Of a stretch of 64,000 nucleotides of DNA, positions 22,450-33,466 are shown in pieces. Every line of letters starts with the position of its first letter. Position 1 is the stretch's first letter. The DNA lies in NCBI GenBank assembly GCA_037157565.1, contig JAZHRO010000062.1, positions 620,001 through 684,000 on the forward strand, given 5' to 3'. Made by a program: the position numbers and the translations under genes. This stretch comes from Thalassia testudinum (lineage: Eukaryota; Streptophyta; Magnoliopsida; Alismatales; Hydrocharitaceae). The notes under the pieces were generated by a model. The model had not been told where the DNA came from. It saw only the letters and a list, made by a program, of their open reading frames with translations, and searched no databases.

Positions 22450-23656
22450 TAGTATTAGTTAAAAGTTGTGTTATCAACACTCTCCCTCAAGTTGGAGCAT
22501 GGAATGTTCAGCTTGTAACACAAAGAAACTCACTCTACACAACAGAACACAACTCTCTAGATCGATTCTTGCTTGCAGGCAGGAACACGGGCTGGAACTG
22601 CTAAAGGAACTGCTGATGTCTCTGACAATGGCCTCTCCTCTGGTGACTCCACATTCAGTATCCCTGTAAAAGAGGTCTTCCTCTGAAGACTTCGAAAGTG
22701 GATCTCGCACATAGAAACCTAAAATAGATCCTTCCTCTGAGTTCCTCGACACTGGATTTCCCTCTCTGAAGATCTTGAAACTCTGGACCACTCAAAGTTT
22801 ATGGTTTCTCATGTAGTCCAAGAACAAAAGAGACTCCTAAATGGAGGATGACTATAACAGGCTTCCACACTCCTCCTTTCTCCCATACTCGTATGGGAGA
22901 AACATAACAACGAGAAGAAACAATAAAGAACTAAAGAAGAAACTCTCCCCCTCTTCTCATCATCATCATCGTTTTCATTTTTTTATTTTTTATTTCTTTT
23001 TCTTTCCTTTTTTTTTCTTCTCTCCCCTTTTTTTCCTTCACCTTTTTTTTTTAATTTTCACCACCTCTATTTTCTCCTCTACTTCTCTCCTCATTTTTTA
23101 TTGAGCTAAAGGCAAATAATGGAATAAAGGAGGGATGAAGATACAATTTTTACTGGAAAAACCCTCTTTTAGGGTTGCAAATCCAAATCCAACGTCGCTG
23201 CAGGTAAGGATCCCACGATCTTTCTTCCTTGCAGTGTTGTGGGACTCCTCCAATCTCGCCCAAATCACTGTCACAGGAGATCTTGCCACAATTATCGCTG
23301 CAAATTGTGGTCCATCACCGCGAGACCTCCGTGCCACCTTCGCACCTCCTCTCGCACCGCCATCCACGCACCTCGACTTCTACATCTCGATCCGACAAGC
23401 AGGCGTAAACCACCACCTCCATCTTCTTCGATCCTCGGTCTCGTGATAACCACTACCTAACGATGCTACTCGATCTTGCCGCCAGTCAGAAGACCAACGG
23501 TCGACGACGCTACAATGCCACTTCTCCTTTAGGGCTCCTCCATCGTCGACTCCTATCATCGTCCCTACCGATGTCGCTGTCTCCATCACCTTTGTCACCT
23601 TATCGCCGCTCTTTTGACCTCATGCACATCGCCATGAGCACCTTCTAGCCAAGGAG
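22450..23656. other. LTR-element internal remnant and pyrimidine-rich tract
   Basis: 22455-22476 is the rest of the old LTR interrupted by element L. 22477-22530 (CTCTCCCTCAAGTTGGAGCATGG) is the usual minus-strand sequence next to a 3' LTR, so an older Copia internal begins here; no coding domain follows. 22950-23100 is a T/C-rich low-complexity tract. 23100-23650 has Ser/Pro/His-rich open frames without recognisable motifs. Confidence 0.4.
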
Positions 23657-23866
23657 ATGGACCCCACTGGGCACTACCGCCGCTACACCAACTTCCTCGA
23701 CGTTGAAGGAATCATGAAGGTCTACAGGGGCTTCAACCTCGTCGAGGGCATCGAGGTGGAATGGAACCAGGTCAGCCTCCGTGGTCTCGCTGACCATCCC
23801 ATTGCTGCCAACGGCCTCTCCACGGAGCTAAAGATGCTTCGCGTTGTCCGTCACCCAAACATTCTT
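23657..23866 (+). pseudogene. WNK-type protein kinase N-terminal fragment
   Basis: ATG at 23657 gives MDPTGHYRRYTNFLDVEG, then MKVYRGFNLVEGIEVEWNQV and ELKMLRVVRHPNIL. DPTG.Y.RY, VYR.F....GIEV.WNQV and HPNI match the start of plant WNK (with-no-lysine) serine/threonine kinases. Trp-Asn-Gln replaces the usual VAIK lysine context, as in that family. The glycine-loop region is degraded and homology ends abruptly at 23866, with no catalytic HRDLK or DLGL. It is isolated between transposons with no further exon, so I call it a captured or orphaned gene fragment. Confidence 0.7.
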
Positions 23867-23965
23867 CTTGGAGAACTCCAACAACAAGAACAACAAAAGA
23901 TAAAACAAAATATAATATATATTTTTTAACAAGAAAACCCAAGAATCGAACTTGGTCAAATATCA

Positions 23966-24221
23966 AGTTGAATAAAATAAATCAAGCGAAAGTAAAATGA
24001 TATCACGCATAAGCAATAATAACACTTGGGTTTACATGGAAGCTCCACTCACAAAGAACAAGGAGAAAATCACGGAAGAAGCACCCTAAAGGCGTGTGTT
24101 TCTATTTATTTCTTCTCAAAGGAATAAGTGGGGAGTACATGCCTATTTATAGGCTACCACACACATCACGAAGTCTCATTCCACTATGTGGGACTAAATA
24201 ACCACTACAATTCTCTTAGCA
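23966..24221 (-). mobile_element. Solo LTR of the element J family
   Basis: On the minus strand it runs from TGCTAAGAG to ATTCAACT. It shares the CCTATAAATAGG TATA region, GGAAGCTCCACTCAC-type block and terminal CAACT with the LTRs at 2011-3557. Flanks TATCA (23961-23965) and TATCT (24222-24226) are a near TSD. It appears to sit in the 5' LTR of the next element. Confidence 0.65.
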
Positions 24222-24951
24222 TATCTCTTTCTATTTTTAGAGATTTGATTTGATTAAGATTGATGAAATTGAGTTTGTTTCTATATTTAGTCATTAGGAT
24301 TAGGGTCATCTATTTTCATCAACTCTCATTTCAATAAAATTCCAATTCTAGAATTCTCTAACATGGTATTAGAGTAGAAACAATTCTAAAGATCCCCTAC
24401 GACCGCCCCTCCCCTCTCTTGTGTGCAATACCTTCTCCACATGCCTCTACTTCTCTCGTGCACACACAGCATGTGCTACTCCATCGTGTGTGCATAATGC
24501 GTATCTTCTTCCTACTAGCAACGCATTCGCACGCGAGCCTACCTACCCATTGCACCTCTGCCCGTGGGCTCTCTTCACGTGCAAGCAACACGCATCGTTG
24601 CCTTACCCTTGCGTGCACCCCATGTGCCATATACTCCAACTCCAAGCGCATTTACATGCAATCTACATCGACCATCATGCACCAGCACATGATCAATCTC
24701 CTTCACATGCACCTACATGTAGTCAACACCAGCCCTACGTGCACCAATGTGCATGTGCTACCTTTTCCCTACAAACTATTTCATGATTTCACCGGTTACG
24801 CATGTACTAGCATGCACCGTTGCCCAGTTCCCATACACACAGGCACAAGATCTACGCTAACTTCATGCGCCTTTTGCTATGGATGAAAGCATCATGCGTA
24901 CATCTCTACGCCTCCTCATGTAGGGTTGTGTGATCAACTTCGCTGATTACA

Positions 24952-26415
24952 TGGGTCTTGGCATAGAGCAGGTGAAGCTACCGATCAAATACTTGGGTTT
25001 GCCCCTGACAGATGGTAGGATCCTAGCGCAGGATTAGGCTCCCCTGATGGAGAGACTGGAGGGGAGGTTAGCGGGATGGGCGTCCAGGCTTCTGTCGAGG
25101 GGTGGAAGGCCGATTTTTCTCAAGGCGATTCTGGTGGCGATGCCGCCATATTTCACCTATGTCCTGAAGCTGCCCCGGCAGGTCATCTTGAGGATGGTGA
25201 GGCTTATGAGGAATTTCTTCTGGTACAATCAGGGGTCGAATGGGCCTGGTGCCAGGTTGGTGGCGTGGGAGGAGGTTTGCAAACCGATGGAGGAGGGGGC
25301 GCTTGGGGTGAGGGATTTGCAGAGGTCAAATGATAGCCTGTTGGTGAAGTGAGTTGGGGGCCTCTTGGAGAGTAGGGAGGATTTGATTGGAAGGATTTTC
25401 AGGACGGCTTATGGTGGCCCACTACGTTGGGACCTCCTTTTATCCCCGCCGAGGGATGCTTCTCACTTCTTGAAAGGTTTGTCGACGGTGGCTCCTAAGG
25501 TGCAGAACTGTTTTGTACCGGTGGTGGGGACGGGGGAGATCTTCAGGTTCTGGCAGGATGATTAGACAGGGCAAGATGCGCTCTCTAGAAGATTTCCGAG
25601 ACTTTTTGCTATGGCCCCGTGCAAAGAGGCGTCTGTGGCTGAAGTTTGGGGAGGTGGATGGTGTCCGTCTTTTGCAGGGAATCTTTCAAATGTGAGAATT
25701 CACGAATTCCAGAGGTTGCTTGAAAAGTTAGAAGGTCTGCAGCCGACATCCGAAAATGATATGTTTGGTTGGAATGGAGATTTCTCAGTGGGGGCTGCGT
25801 ACAGGAGATTGTCTGGCGGGGGTCCCACTGATGATTTGGATCTAGTGAAAGATTGCAGACAGGTTTAGAAGGTGGCTTATCCTTTGAAGGTCAAGATGTT
25901 TGTTTGGCTGCTTAGGAGAAGAAGACTCGTGACTAAGGTGCGGAGGGAGAGATGGGCTCCTGGGGCGAGTAAGGTTTGCCCGTTATGTGGAGGTGAAGAT
26001 AAGGATGTTGACCACCTTTTCTTCTCTTGTCTGTTTGTCGTGCAGATTTGGAACCGTGTGGGAGTGGGATGGTGGAGCTGTCGGTCTTTTAATGATTTTT
26101 GGAGCGATTATAGAGGTGGAGGGGGTAATGCTGAGCAGAATGTCTTCCGTACGAAGAAGGAGAGGGCCAGACCACTGGCGGTCTTCTGGGGTGTCTGGTT
26201 AGAAAGGAATGTTGTCGTCTTCAGAGGGCAGAGGCCTTATGTGGAGAATTTTGTAGAGTCCATTCTTGTTTTGTTTAAGCTTTGGAGTGAGTCCTTGTGA
26301 GTAAGGGGGCTTGGTGTTTGCCCCTTGTTTTCGTGTTGGCTGTTGGTTTTCTCTTTAATATATTTAAGTAGTTATCATCTTGGATAGCTACCCTTTCCTT
26401 TTTCAAAAAAAAAAA
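24952..26415 (+). mobile_element. 5'-truncated L1-type LINE (LINE-2)
   Basis: It is bracketed by TSD AACTTCGCTGATTACA (24936-24951 and 26416-26431) with an A-tract of 13 or so just before the right copy. Only the C-terminal third of ORF2 and the 3' UTR are present, as expected from incomplete reverse transcription. GC content is visibly higher than in its surroundings. Confidence 0.92.
24960..26300 (+). pseudogene. LINE-2 ORF2 C-terminal part
   Basis: It reads IKYLGLPLTDGR, then GWASRLLSRGGRPIFLKAIL, VAWEEVCKPMEEGALGVRDL and a terminal zf-RVT domain (KVKMFVWLLRRRRLVTK, CPLCGGEDKDVDHLFFSC). It ends at TGA 26298-26300. In-frame stops occur near 25036, 25350, 25563 and 25866, with a shift near 25560. 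RT catalytic residues lie in the missing 5' part. Confidence 0.88.
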
Positions 26416-27187
26416 AACTTCGCTGATTACAATGTCAACTTCAGAATTGACTTTGGCTATTGTTGAGGCCAAGACTTTGGCCTCACTATTACTAAGACTA
26501 GGACAAAGTCGACAGACCAATTTACTTCTGCAGAATTAGAGCATTTGCGGTCTCTGCTGAGGAGCGAGACCTCCTCCACTACTGCTGCCATGGTTACAAC
26601 CCCTACTACTTCTCTAAACCAAGGTGCTAGGACTTCTGATCCAGCATTTGGCTTCGCAACTGAAGTTGATGGTTGGTGGGGACTTTAAGCAAGGCTCTCC
26701 CACCTTTACTACTATGTGCTTAGGAATGTTTCCCCATGTGTGGACGTTGCTACTACTATGACCATTGTAAGGCTACTACTTCTGCTACGATCATTGTGTC
26801 TTGTTGCTACTTTACTACAGCAACTAATATTCTATGGCGACTACTTCTACCATAGCTTGCAATACTCTGTGATCCTTCGACTATCTATATTAGGGGGAGT
26901 TCTTGTTTTGTGTGCCTCCTTTAAGTTGGCCATTGTATGTTCCAACTTCAGGGAGAATGTTAGAGATTTTAGTAAAGAGCATTTTAGAATTAGTTAAAAA
27001 TTATATTTTATCTCTTTCTATTTTTAAATATTTGATTAGGATTGATAAGATTGAGTTTATTTCTATATTTAGTTAGTAGGATTACGATTGCCTTTGTAAT
27101 TCCCTCTCTAGTATAAAGAGAGGTTAGGGTTTTCTCTTTTGATCAATTCTCATTCTAATAAAATTCCAATTCTAGAATTCTCCGACA

Positions 27188-28109
27188 ATAAGTTGTGACA
27201 AAGTGAATTGACAAACAAAGATAAAGCCAGGAATTTAGGTCAGCAAGGAAGAGTCAAAAGAGGTTGTATTTATCAATGTGAGGCAATTGTTTATATACTT
27301 CTTAATGAAATTTAAAAATCGGGGTGGAAAATCGGCGTGGAAGGGGGGTTGTCCAACTACCCACGCTTGTCCCCTCCTAGCTCCACCACTGTTAATGAAA
27401 AAGAAGGCCACATGGAAGCAACATCGAAATTCCATTCCTTTCACGGTACATTCGGAGATGATCGAATCCTTGAATCTCAAGAATCTATGCAAGAGTCCTG
27501 CAGTTAGAATAAATCAGAAACCAAGGACAAAAAAGGATGAAAGTGACTGAACAAAGGCATCTTTTTTTCTGAAAGGAAAAAGGATGATCACATAGGGCCA
27601 TAGGCATAGTGATCATCCTATGAACAAAGGCATCTAAGAAAAGAGAGAACATGGTTCACCTAAAAAAATATCATTAAGTAATCAGAACTTCTTTCGAATA
27701 ATTTTTTTCAAGATATCTTAATACCAGCAATAATGATCAGCATCCAGTTTGTCAAATAAACCAGAAGGTTGTTTAACTTTGGCTGACAACCAAATGTTAC
27801 AATTTTGTAAAGGACAACAGGTAAGTTTTGAGAGCAAGGAAATTCTCAAGGGGATCTATATTAATTCAAAAGGACTACACCAGAAAAAGTTGGAGAAACT
27901 GTAGTTTCAGTCCAATATACTGTGCACCAGTAAACGTGAGGCTCTATTTTGAACCTTTACAAAAACTGTGGGCAATTTGCACTGGCTCATACCATTAAAA
28001 GAAGAAACTTGCACTTTCCCAACTCTATTGCACTAGTGCATGTGCACCGGTCATTTGAGTTGTAATCGGTGGCTTTCTTTCCTTAAAAGATGTAATCCTA
28101 CATATCATT
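27188..28109. other. Unassigned AT-rich interval
   Basis: No gene, LTR partner or known domain is recognised apart from a 58-bp retroposed insert at 27563-27620. It could be intron of the upstream dehydrogenase gene or plain intergenic DNA. Confidence 0.4.
27563..27620 (-). mobile_element. 58-bp L1-like retroposed insert
   Basis: The perfect 15-bp direct repeat TGAACAAAGGCATCT lies at 27548-27562 and 27621-27635. The insert on the minus strand ends in CCTTTTTCCTTTCAGAAAAAA, much like the 3' end of LINE-2 (CCTTTCCTTTTTC then A-tract). It contains an inverted repeat AGGATGATCAC/GTGATCATCCT. Size and TSD suggest an extreme 5' truncation. Confidence 0.6.
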
Positions 28110-29844
28110 ATGTTGAGATTTTTGGGAACAATGGACTTTATTGATTTGAAAATAGAGGCCTTAACCCTCTAATATAGAGAGAGAGGCCTTGGCATACAAG
28201 GAAATCTAACTAAACATTTACTAAAAATAGAAAAGATTAAATGTAGAAGTAACAACTAATAAAATCCCTAATTTTATTTCTTAACACTCCCCCGCAAGTC
28301 GAGATGCAGCAGACGACGAAGACTTGAATCAACCATACTTGACGGTGGTAGAGAAATAGTCGGCTGCAACATTTGTATCAACTTGTCATGTTTCTACTTG
28401 TACGTCCCGCGTAAGGTGCTAGGTACATGAGAAATCATTACTAAAACTCGGATGCTACTGCTCCCATACCCAAGAGTTCAAATATGACTAAGCTTGGTCT
28501 TCTTAAGTGCGCATAATGTCACACGGCTGTTATTGCTCCTACACCCCGCAAGCCAACATATTGTGCTTGGTTTCTCCGGGCGTGCATAAGGTCACCTTCA
28601 CTGCCACTGCTCCTACGCTCCAAGAGCATGCCAAAACGCTTTAGGTGCGTGAGAGTGCACCCTATCTATTTGTCTGCGCCAATATGTGTCTTTCATCTTC
28701 GTCAAGTTACCTTAAAATGTAGGTGTCTCACTTGTACACCCTCACAGAGCCAATCCCTGCTTAGTTTCTCTTGAGCTGCGTGAGAGCACTGAACGTACAC
28801 TAGCTCTCGCCCCTGTTGCGTGTCACCAGTGAGAGGAGGCTAGGAGGAGCCCTGTCGTCGGAACATAGGGGATCTCCACAAGGGAGAGAGAGAACACAAC
28901 AACCCTAGACGGCCAACAAGACCTGCTGCAGCATGAAAGAGAGAGAGAGCAGTAGCAGCAGCAATGGCTGTTGCTGTCACTGATGTGGTTGCTGCTGCTG
29001 TGCGTCAAACGGGTGCTCCGGCGACTTGGCGGCGCTCCGACGAGCCTCTGGCACTCCGGTTTACCCCAAACACAAGAGGACTTCCCTAGGGTTCCAATGA
29101 GAGCCCTAGGGCTTCGTTAGATCAAGAACAGAGGACTCAAAACAAAGTTTCGAGCCCTCTCTGTCGCCGACGGCGCTGGAGCTAGAATACCTCGGCGGCG
29201 GCGACTCCGGCGGCCGATGGTCACCAGAGGGGGCGCTGTCAGTCGGCGATGAGCCGGCGACACCCCCTAGGGGCTGACGTCGATTGGAGCAGTGGTGGCA
29301 GTGGTGTTGCCTATCTTCATCGTATCAGCAGTGGTAGTGGTTTCATTTCGTCGGGCAAGGGCAACGCTTGACCGGTCCAATGGACACCGGTGGTGGTCAG
29401 GGTGAGGTCTAGGGTTCTAATAACCACCCTACTGGTGGTCCGTCGCCGATGGAAGGTCTGGCCGGCGCCGGCGATAATAACAGCAACAGCAGTAGCGAAA
29501 GAAGGAAAGGAAGAAGAGGAATTGAAGAGGAGGAAGAGGAATAGAAGAGGTTTGGGAGGTGAGAGCCTCTTCGGTTGCTCGTCAGAGGCCGGCAGCGCCG
29601 TAGGAGGGCCTCACCCTCTAAGGTTTCTTCTCTCTTCTTTTCTATTTTTCCACATAATCAAATCCACTCTAATTTCACGTTAGAATTTTTAAGAAAAATA
29701 GACTTTATTGATTTAAAAATAAAGGTTGTAGCTCTCTTTACGGAGAGAGAGAGGCCTTAGAATCTAACTAATTATTTACTAAAAATATAAAAGATTAAAT
29801 GCGGAAGTAACAACTAATAATATCTTTATTTTTATGTCCTAACA
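28110..29844 (-). mobile_element. Small non-autonomous LTR element P
   Basis: LTRs at 28111-28286 and 29678-29844 (about 170 bp) share GACTTTATTGATTT, AGAGAGAGAGGCCTT and GAAGTAACAACTAATAA. A reversed primer site (CTCTAATTTCA, about 29667-29677) abuts the right LTR. A reversed purine tract (CTCCCCCGCAAGTC) follows the left LTR. The internal 1.4 kb has no gag or pol. The flanking direct repeat is CATATCATT (9 bp; 28101-28109 and 29845-29853). Confidence 0.75.
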
Positions 29845-30333
29845 CATATCATTGGATAATTTTTACTTTACTTTAAATGGACCTCAACTAGTGCTAATTT
29901 ATATTAATTAGTTTCCAATTACTAGGACTTGACTTATCTGGGTTTAGACTCTATAAATACCCTCTCAAGTTACCTCTGTGACTCAAAGAAGCCACAAGTA
30001 ATAACACCCAAGAAAAATGTCTTCTTGACTCTTGTACTCTAATATACTCAAGTAGGAGACACTTTAATCCTCTATACATTGCTTCAACTCACGATAATCA
30101 TACTCTCAAGGACACATAGGAACTTGTAAGTTTTTCTTTCATTGTAGTCTTTTACCATAATTGTCTCTTAGTGATGCAAAATCACCACTGTATATTATAT
30201 AGGTCGAGACAGCTAATCAACCTATTAGAATTTTTTTACAATGGATCTGATCAAACATATTGGTGGAAGAAATTCTGTCTTAATGACTTAGGCAGTGGCA
30301 TTCCTCATTAAGGGGTTTCCTCTCGAAACCCTT
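29845..30333. other. Unassigned interval before Copia C
   Basis: AT-rich, with a TATA-like CTCTATAAATACCC near 29949-29962. It may be the end of an unrecognised LTR or host sequence. CCCTT at 30329-30333 is the target duplication of the following element. Confidence 0.4.
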
Positions 30334-30477
30334 TGTTAAGTTGCATGACATTTAGTATTTTCTATTTTTTCTATTTATTTGTGTATGGGTGTACTCATAT
30401 TTTTTCCCATGTGCATCTCTTTATATAGAAGCACACAAGGCCCCAAGAAATAAATAGTTCGCTCATTTCTCTCATCA
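30334..30477 (+). repeat. 5' LTR of Copia C
   Basis: TGTTAAGTTGCATGAC to CTCATCA. It pairs with 63051-63185 over TTTAGTATTTT, GTGTACTCAT, TATATA and AAGAAATAAATAGTTCGCTCATTT-type blocks. Confidence 0.9.
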
Positions 30478-30556
30478 TGATATCAAAGCAATGATCCTAG
30501 ACAGGTGCCTGGGTACCCTACCTAAACCTAGCCTCCTCAACCTCCACCAAAATCCT

Positions 30557-30560
<4 letters not shown>

Positions 30561-30594
<34 letters not shown>
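30561..30594 (+). repeat. (CT)17 microsatellite
   Basis: An uninterrupted CT run in the leader of Copia C. It explains the Leu/Ser and Arg/Glu repeat frames on both strands. Confidence 0.95.
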
Positions 30595-30596
<2 letters not shown>

Positions 30597-31039
30597 TAGC
30601 CTTCACCAACGCCACTAGACCCAACACTGCCTCAAGTTGTGGTCTCTCCAGGTTGTGCCACCGCTGGGTGGTCCTTGTGATCCCTAGCGGTGTCGCCTCC
30701 TCCCTGATACCACCAGCATACGATCCCAAGAGCCTGTAGCAGCAAGCCAAGTACTTGCATGGGAGGGTGATCTAGCACATGTTCTCCATCAGCACGAGCT
30801 CTAGCACCCTCCTCCATCTCATCACCTAGACCACAAGTGGGAGACGTTGCACTTGTGTGGGGCTTGATTTTGCTCCTAGAAGTGCAACTACACCTCTAAT
30901 GATATGAAACAGTGGGTTTCAGACCAAAATAATGGATATATGAGAAGTATATGATTTGATAGGTATTTTTTCTTTACAAATCGAAGACATGGATTATGGA
31001 AGACCATAAAGATTCTATAAGTGACTTGATGGGGAGATT

Positions 31040-31805
31040 ATCCACCACAAGTGCTTCCCCTCACATGTAGGGAACATCTATAAAGTTAGATGGATCCAAC
31101 TTCCTTATATGGTCTACCCCTTTTTCCCAGTTCATTAGATCTCATCGGAAGTACATCCTCACCCAAGATGAACCAGAAGTTAAGACAACAGATTGGGAAG
31201 CAAACAATGATTGGGTGACCGCTTGTATGCTTGACAACATGAAGGAGACCATAGCCAACCAGATTATGGCCTATTCGTCTGCAAGAAAGATGTGGGAGGT
31301 GTTACATGAGATACTCCCACGAAAGTAATATCATCCATCTCTACCAGGTGATTAAGGAGCTTCATACATTCCGGAAGGGAACGATGCCTTTGGCAGAGTT
31401 TTATGATACCATGAAGAATTTATGGGATGAGCAGAATATTCACCATCCCCTCTCCACTAACATCTCAATTTGGACCAAGCAATGGGAGGCCATCAGATCT
31501 GTTCAGATGCTAGCAACTCAGTCCAGAATACAAGGCGATGTAGGATTAACTCATGACACAGGAGATACCTACACCATCCCAGATCTATGCTCAACTATCA
31601 CATCGAGAAACTTCAAACCCTATTCCTTCTTCTAACTCATCTACCAAAGCATTTGTAGGCCACGGCCGTGGATCCCCTACAAGAATGGGGAGAGGACATG
31701 TTACTCAAGGTGGAGGCAGCGGTTGTGGCCATAACGGTTTGTTTTGTGAGCATTGTCATAAGGAAAATGACATTGTTGATTGTTGTTGGATCAAGCACGA
31801 GTTTC
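31040..31805 (+). pseudogene. Copia C gag (broken)
   Basis: SIKLDGSNFLIWS-like gag start (about 31076-31115), DWEANNDWVTACMLDNM (about 31191-31240) and SARKMWEVLHE (near 31280). A degraded zinc knuckle CEHCHKENDIVDCCW is at about 31747-31791, with the His ligand displaced. Frameshifts near 31310 and 31550. Confidence 0.75.
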
Positions 31806-31899
31806 CATAACGCCATTAAGCCAACCAGGTTGCTTATGAAGGAGAAGGGAGTCAGTCTCAAGACCAGGACCATTCTACTTCTCATATTACCATTTCTCC

Positions 31900-33315
31900 A
31901 AAGGAGTATGACAGATTTCATGCCTTAGAGTTTGCATCTACAACTGGAGTGTCCATTTCTCACCAAACAAGTACTGCTACCAGTGTTGGGAGTGTTCATT
32001 CACTAGCCTGGCTAGCTAATTGAGGTGCTTCCTCAAACATCACAGGAGATGCCACCTTATTCTCTTCTCTTCATCCTCTTACCTCTCATGTTTGTCTGGG
32101 TGGCAGATGGTGCCTTGTCACCTATGACAGGCCTAGGTGACATCGCTTTGTCTCAGTCTCTTCCTTTGACAAATGTTATGCAAGCCCCAAAATGTGCTCT
32201 TAATTTGACGTCTATCAATCAAATTACCAAAGCCATGAATCGTCGAGCTGTTTTTCATGATCATTTTTTCTATTTACAAGACCTCCAGACGAAGAAGCAT
32301 ATTGATAGAGGACTTGAGCAGGATGGCCACTACTACCTCGACCTTCCATCTGATCACCCATTTATTGTTGCTGCTTATGACACATCCACTATTTGATTGC
32401 ACCTCCTCCTGGGACATCCTAGTATCTATGTTCTCCATCATCTGTTTCCAGACATGCAGTTTCCTAAATCATTTTCCTGTGATGCTTGTCAGCTTGGCAA
32501 ACATCGTAGGATGTCTTTTTCTCAGTAGAAATAATAGAATTGAGTCTCCATTTTCTTTGGTTCCTACAAATTTATGGGGCCTATGTCGAGTCCGTAGTGT
32601 CAAGAGTTTTTGTTATTTTCCCAGTTGATGATTATTCCCATGTATGTTGAGTTTTTATAATGAAGTCTAAAATCCTATATTGATTAACAATTTTCTAACT
32701 AAAATACACTCAATTTTATACCCTTATTTGCATGTTCGGGATAGACTTGAGTTTGAAAATTTTAACTTGTCTCAAACTATTTCAGTCCAACAAAAGTCTT
32801 GCATTCATACATCCAAGAAAATGGGGTGGATGAGCGTAAGTTGACACTTGATGTTGCATGTACTATTATGTTTCAGATGTATGTTCCTTCACATTTTTGG
32901 GTTGATGTTGTTCTTATTAGTGTGTTTTTTATTAATAGGGTGTCATCCTCTATCCTTGGTGTTAGAATGTCCCATTCGTTTTTTTTTCCTAACCGAGAGA
33001 TATTCTCTACCTCCTAAAGTTTTGGGGTGTGCATATTTTGTTCATCTTTTCAAAGTGAACAAGCCATCTCCTCGAACAGTGAAATGTATTTTCTTAGGAT
33101 ACTCTAGGACCTAAAAAGGATACAAGTGCTATGATCCATTAGCTCATCGCTTTTATGTCAGTGTGAATGTTACATTCTTTGAAGAGATTCCCTATTATCT
33201 GCTACAGGGAAAACTCCTTTTGTTACACAAGATGTACCTTTTCCTATGCCATTAGCTCTGCCTCTAGTGCCCTCTGAGCCTATTGTACCTCAGCATCATA
33301 TCCCTCCTAATGTTG
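31900..33315 (+). pseudogene. Copia C protease-integrase region (broken)
   Basis: Pre-integrase block LNLTSINQITKAMN...FYLQDLQTKKHI..GLEQDGHYYL (about 32195-32340). CDACQLGKHR (near 32480), ENGVDERK...HFWVDVV (about 32817-32913) and the integrase tail GCAYFVHLFKVNKPSPRTVKCIFLGY (about 33028-33105, given here only as landmarks). It stops at 33315 where Copia B inserted. Confidence 0.8.
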
Positions 33316-33320
33316 CCTTT

Positions 33321-33466
33321 AGTGGAGAAAAAAACAAGTCTTACTTCTCAAAAAAAGCTCAACACCTCTTTATATAGAGGTTTGGGTCAATTACAATGCA
33401 TGTCCATAATAAAATAAGAAATAAAAAAATAGTAAAATAACTAAGGGTAAAATAGGAGTCTCAACA
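33321..33466 (-). repeat. 3' LTR of Copia B
   Basis: Partner of 40873-41023; shared CACCTCTTTATATAGAG and TCCATAATAAAATAAGAAAT blocks. It starts directly after the CCTTT duplication. Confidence 0.88.

Larger units (their letters stand above)
24222..27187 (+). mobile_element. Non-autonomous LTR element N
   Basis: The 5' LTR remainder (24222-24363) and 3' LTR (26958-27187) share ATCTCTTTCTATTTTTA, GGATTAGGGT-type and AATAAAATTCCAATTCTAG blocks. Primer site TGGTATTAGAGTAG is at 24364-24377, and GGGAGAA precedes the 3' LTR. Internal sequence (24378-24935 and 26432-26957) is His/Cys-rich by chance in the open frames and has no gag or pol. It is interrupted by a truncated LINE. The true 5' end is obscured by the solo LTR. 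Confidence 0.7.

Noticed and set aside
23098..23600. Paired sense/antisense open frames near the WNK fragment
   Set aside because: Ser/Pro/Arg-biased, no motif, and not contiguous with the kinase homology.
24419..24886. 155-aa Cys/His-rich open frame
   Set aside because: Three overlapping frames are open at once because of CATGCAC-type low complexity. No zinc-finger spacing recognised.
27235..27492. 85-aa minus-strand frame as a transit peptide exon
   Set aside because: Composition is weakly suggestive only; no FAD-binding GxGxxG follows and no donor site in frame was found.
30475..30750. Open frames with Leu/Ser or Arg/Glu repeats
   Set aside because: Explained by the (CT)17 microsatellite.
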